Below, piece by piece: positions 34,501-40,500 of a stretch of 64,000 nucleotides of DNA. This DNA comes from Argyresthia goedartella (Eukaryota; Arthropoda; Insecta; Lepidoptera; Argyresthiidae), in NCBI GenBank assembly GCA_949825045.1, contig OX463829.1:17392715-17456714 (forward strand), written 5' to 3'. The translations under genes were made by a program, and so were the position numbers. Every line of letters begins with the position of its first letter. Within the stretch, counting starts at the first letter, position 1. The notes below the pieces were generated by a model. That model was not told where the DNA came from, ran no database searches, and saw only the letters and a program-made list of their open reading frames with translations.

Positions 34501-37500
34501 CGGAGACTTAATACGCTACGGAAGCCTGAAAAGGACGGAAAATTGTCCCTTTTAGGACGATCCGGAATCCGATGACACACGGATTTAATTTTTTGAAAGG
34601 GGGGATTGCTATCTGAGCCTGGCAACCGAATAATGATTTTCCCCATTTTTCGACAGTTATGCAGCACAGCCAAATTTACGGGGAAGGGAAAGTTGTATGG
34701 AATGCACTTCACTCATATACTCACGAGGCGGCCTCTCGTCGTCCTCCGCGCCAAATGACGTAATGAACTGTATGGCGCACTGGTCGGCGCCGGCGCCGGC
34801 GACGGCAGGCTCGGGCGGCGGGGAGGGCGAGGCGGAGTCGGGGGCACGGCGTGGCGGCGCGGGGGCGGGCCGCGCGGCGTACGAGGGCGGGCTGAGCACG
34901 CGCGACACCAGCTTCTTGTCGCTGCGGGCACAAGCTTTTCTATACAAGGTGCTGCCCAGTGCCCGTGGCGCGGCATAGCAACGCGTTTTGCCTAATAAGC
35001 ATCCAGTTTAACCTTTAACTGGTGACAAGGGGTCTTACAGGCCCAGCGGCGTCAGTAAAACAACATTTTGGCACCTTCTCCGGGTTTCCTTGGGCTCATC
35101 ACCCGAGTAGCTTCGAGTTTACTTGCGTCCATGCCGTAGAAGGGGATAGCTGTGTCGGACAGGCTCAAATCGGTAAGTTACATTGGCGTAAAGTTCGGCA
35201 GGGGTCTCTCAGACCCCATGTCACCACTTACGTAATTTTTTACGTAATTTTGTTGTATTGTTTTTTCACATTTTTAACCGAGAACAATCAAAACTCCAGG
35301 AAAGCAGGAGCCAGTTGTCTTCCTCGATAAAAGCGCCAATCAAATTACCAGTTTGAATCGTGTCCGAAACGTGTGTGCTTGCAGTGTGCAAAAAAAGTAT
35401 GCCCAGACTGCATATAAAAATTGGCAAAGTTCGACCATTGTCAATTTCGTGAAAATACAATTTTGATTTTAGTTGTTTTTTTTTTCTTAATTCATTATTA
35501 ATTCAATATTATAGAAAAAAGTGATTTTTTGTCAAAATATGTTGATTAATTTTTTGCTTATGTAATTTGTGATCTCATCTCTAGTTTTTTGATTGTTAAG
35601 ACGACATACATTAAAATTGCAAGATCGTAACAAAAAAATATATTCAGAGTATAGTTATTTGTTTTATTTTATCCATTTATATATGATAACACAGTTTTTA
35701 CATACTCTGGCTAGCTACCACACTTAATTTCTATGATTTATACTAGATACCGCAGTGGGCCTCTCAGTCCCCTCGTCACCAGTTACGTTACACAAAAACC
35801 ATGTCACCAGTCAAAGGTTAACATAAACCATACGCCATATAGCATGTAAGTAAAGAGATTTGTTAATATGAGTCCGCTATCAATGTCATCTATTTAAAAA
35901 GGCTAAACCAAATATATATTTTGAATTTTCGGCTGTTTCGTTTTTCCTAAATTAATTGTTACCTAAACCTTTTCCGAACTGAGGAGAGCAACACCATTAG
36001 GAATTATACCACCCGGTCAGGCCATTTTATAGTAGTTTATCTACACACGTATCATAAACCCTCTTTACTGCGTACAAAAACCGCACGTTACGATCAGCAT
36101 AATGTTAAACTACTTGGTAAAAACTCATTCCTTATCTAAAAAATTTCTACATCTTATAACATTCAAATTTCGAACGCCAACGCGCGACTGCATGCCGCCC
36201 CTAGTTTGTCTGTGAAGTTGGTACTGACATTCAAATTTCGAACGCCGACGCCCGCCTGCGGCACGTTGATGTGTTCAGGAACGGCATGTTTGACCGGCAT
36301 TGTGGCTCTGCAGTTGTTTAGCTTGTTCTGTAGTACCAACGTGCCGCAGGCGGGCGTCGGCGTTCGAAATTTGAATGTCAGTACCAAATTCACAAACTTT
36401 CAGACAAACTAGGGGCGGCTCGCAGGCAGGCGTCGGCGTTTGAAATTTGAATGTCATAATATGCAGAAAAACTACACATTATGGTCATAATGTGTAATTT
36501 TTCAGATAAGAAATGAGTTTTTACCAATTATGCTGATCGTAACGTTCGGTTTTTCTACGCAGTAAAGAGGGTTTATGATACGTGTGTAGATAAAAGTGTT
36601 AGTGTTTATTTTCAACATCATTTAATTGAATGTACTCATTAACCTTACAATAACTAAGCTGCGATTTTATAACTTTTTCTTTTTTGTATTTGTTCAAGTT
36701 AGACGTGTGTGCCAGCACTTTATTTTTATACGCACAGTGATTCATTTTAATTTTCAATCAACAACCACGTATTTAAGCTTTTGTTTGTGTATGTCGAGAA
36801 AAATAAAGACGATAATTTACAATATGCATGTTATTTTCTCTTATTCACGTTAAAGGCAGGTGTGTGCAAGTTATTTGTTCAATTTTATCAACTGTACGAA
36901 GTAAACTATTACACCCACACACATTATTAGTGTCACTATTATATTATGATAGTATCTTTGAATATCAGTGTTTTTCATTTCATTAAATCTAGGTATATAA
37001 TTTGAGACTGCAAAAGACAGTTTAAAACTTAAGTAAAAACTTGTTCTATAATTAACTGAGAAGCAAGACAATATTATGAAAGTCAATTACTAAAACGGCT
37101 AATAAATTCTTGTTTGATAATTAAATATGAAACAGAGAAAAATAATTCCTCTTTCGTGCCAATCATGAAACCGAAATTACGAAAACGGACTAAATTTTCC
37201 TCTTTGATAATTAATTACGAAACAGAGAAAAATAAATCTTCTTTCGTAGCCAATTACGAAATTGAAATTACGAAAACGGACAAAACGGTGTGATTATGCC
37301 TAAATAAAATGGGCTTATCGGACAGATAAAGAAGAGTCTGAGGTACTTTAAGCTGTAGAAGGTTTACAACTAAACTAAAATACATATTTTATTTTATAAA
37401 TCACAATTTTGTGAGAACGGGTTGTAAGACTGTTTAACTCCATTTTCTGAGTGTTTTTGAGAAATTGAATGTTTATAAATAACACAAACTTTTTTCAGAA

Positions 37501-40500
37501 TCTAGTAATAAAAAACAATGAACGTTTGCAATAGAAAAAGTGGGAACACGAGATTAAATATAAATGCCATGTCTTTTTTTGGTTAAAAATTGTTTCGGAA
37601 GGTGATTCCAGTGACATGGATATTGATTGAACTCCTTATGAGATAAAACAACAGACAACAGCTGTTGTTAACTATCTATTACCGCAGTGCTCTAAGGAGA
37701 GATATCTTAAGGTGCTACGAAAAAAATATGAGGTTTTTCTCGAATCCATTTACTCCACCATGAAGTCATATACAGATTTGATTTTTGGGTTTACGTTTAT
37801 TGAGTAAAGGAAAACGCGATTGGATGAAATTTTCTCGATATAATTTAATTACGAAAACACCTCTAAATTGTTTTATTGTTTCCTGTAATTCTGAAATCTT
37901 AACTATTTTCATTGTGGAACTGCATTTAAAATGTAGATATTATGTATTCGCAAAATCTCCTTAAAAAACTAGCGTAGTTTATTTTTAAACAATTATTCTG
38001 TGGTTTAGCGCTACGTTTTTTAATTTTTTCCCGATTCCGTCCCTCTCACACTGCGGGTCTTTCCGCCTGGAGTAACGGGGACCTTTGCACGGACGAGGTA
38101 TCGCTTCAACAACTCACCACCCGCGGCTATGTAAGTATGTGCGAGGCATCGCGATCTTGCTAATACAATTCAAAATTTATATGTAACGGAAATAATATTT
38201 CTAGAAATACCACGTGAGGTGAATGGTTAAGGCATACCCCTACAACTATTTCATGAACTGGAGATCAGCACAAAATGTCAAGACCCTTTCGCAAAATGTG
38301 TTTTACTCAGTCGAAATGAAAAGTGAAGTTTGAAGTGAAGAAAGTAACCCATTTCACCCTCCAAATATCTCGGGTAAAATGGGCCCTTGGCAACAATCTA
38401 CTATTTCGCACCACACCTGTTTGAAAATGTCATTTTATATATCATGCAAACCATTCCTAACGGTGACAAAAAGTTGTACTGAATTTCATTGTGTCACAAC
38501 CTAGATCACTCCAGATATAGTATTGTTAACCAAGGGTGGAAAGTGACCCATTTCACCGGAGATATTTCTGGCGCTCGAGCGAAGTGAGCGGCTGAGTGCG
38601 CCAATAGTTCGAGGGTGAAATGGGTCACTTTCACCCGAGTGAAACACTACTTTTCATTTCGACTGTGAGGCAAAGGCTTATATTTACGAAAAGAGAAGTT
38701 TACGGAACGAGCCGACGCCGGGGGTCGTAGGGAGGTTCGTAAAGAAGCCTGAGAACCCAAAATCAAGCGGCGAAGGTGCTATTTTGAGGTTAGAAGGCGG
38801 AAAACACATTTTCCGAAAGGGGCTTGACATTTTTAGCAGATCTCCAGTTCATAAATGTTTGTATGACTTAAGATATCTCTCCTTACAGCACTGCGGTAAT
38901 ACTGTTCACAACAGCTTTTGCATGTTCTTTTATCTAATCGGGAGTTAAATCGATGCCCATGTCACTTTTAGAAACTATTTTTAACCAAAAAACAGACAAG
39001 ATATTTATATTTAATCTCGTGTTCCCGCTTTTTTATTGCAAACTTTCATTGTTTTTTTGATAGATTCTAAAAAAAAGTTAAAATACACATACATACTGTC
39101 AACATTAGAAAAGTTTAAAAAACGTATCAATTGGTTTCATTTTTTTTTCATTCTGTGGGGAATCGTACAAATAAAAAAATAGTAGATTATGCACCAAGGG
39201 GATAAAGCACTGTTTTATGTCATGGGCGCGATATTAAATCCTGAACGTAACGAACGATTTCAGATTGAACTCCCGAGCGAAGCGACGGTGTTATGAGTTA
39301 ATTCCCGATGCGAGGGAATTAAGACTGAGTCCTGAGTGCAGTGAGGGATCGAAGCTTGCCTAATACAAAACAGCTTTATCCCAGAGGTGTATACTACTTT
39401 TCGCACCTCCTCCGAGAAAATAGAAAAAGCAAGGCCACTAAAACCAGCACGTTATTAAAGCGAATTAATAATAAAATACATTGGTCCAGTTGCAGCGTTT
39501 GCAAACAATCGCGGATTTTGGTTTATTTAAAATGTGTTTGATTTTAAAATAAGTTTGCGCCGCGCCGCGCCTGCCCCCGCGCTCCGCCGCCGCTCCCGCC
39601 CCCGGGGCGCGAGGCTGTAAGCGCCGTGCTAACCTAACAACTAAGAGAAGTGAAAATCTTTTAGTCCCTGGAGTGATCTAGGTTGTGACATAATGAAATT
39701 CGGTACAACTTTTTGTCACCGTTAAAACATAGAGCTATAATAGGTAACAGCTATATATTTTCGCACCACCAGCTCGAAAATGACACTTTATAAATCATGC
39801 AAACCTTACCTAAAGCATGTCATTACAGCTGTAGGCTTTAACGGTCACTTGTAGTTGTACTGAATTTGATTATATGACAACCTAGATCAAGTGATTTTTC
39901 CCTCCTCATAGTTCTTACTGCTAGGGCCTTAAAATCTCAATTCCTGAAATACACACGGCGCTCACAGCCCAGCTCCCCGGGGGCGGGGTCGGAGGCGGAG
40001 CGCGGCACCGAACTAATTCGAAAATAAAGCTGGCCACGGCGAGCTGAATGGAACACATTTTAAATAAAACAAAACCCGCGATTTTTGCAAGACGCTGCAA
40101 CTGGACTAAAGTATCAAACATAAATTTTCACATCAATTTACTTAAAGAAAATGATATTTTTCGCCTTCCTTTTTATATTTTCTCGCAGGAGGTGCGAAAA
40201 GTAGAGTATTCTCCTCAGGGTTAAAGCTGGTTTGTCTTGGGCACACTTGAATCCCTGACTGCACTCAGGACTCAGCCTTAAATCCCTTGATTCGCTCGAG
40301 AATTAATTTATAACCCCGAGGGAACTGGAGTCCTTCGTTATGTTCAGGATTGAATATCGCGCCCTTGGCAAACAGTGCTCTATCCCCTTGGTGCATAATC
40401 TACTATTTTAGACTAACTGACAAGAGATAATCCTTACCGATGAGCCCGCCTCTCTCTCCGACTTTTTCTCCCTGAGAACATGGCCTTCTCCTTCTCCTCT

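Noticed and set aside
34713..34976. Several overlapping ORFs around CLASRP exon 7
   Set aside because: They are shadow frames caused by the GC-rich exon; only the frame with FITSFGAEDD fits the family and the splice phases.
37092..37272. The 90-bp tandem repeat as a CRISPR-like or satellite array
   Set aside because: Only two diverged units; too few for an array.
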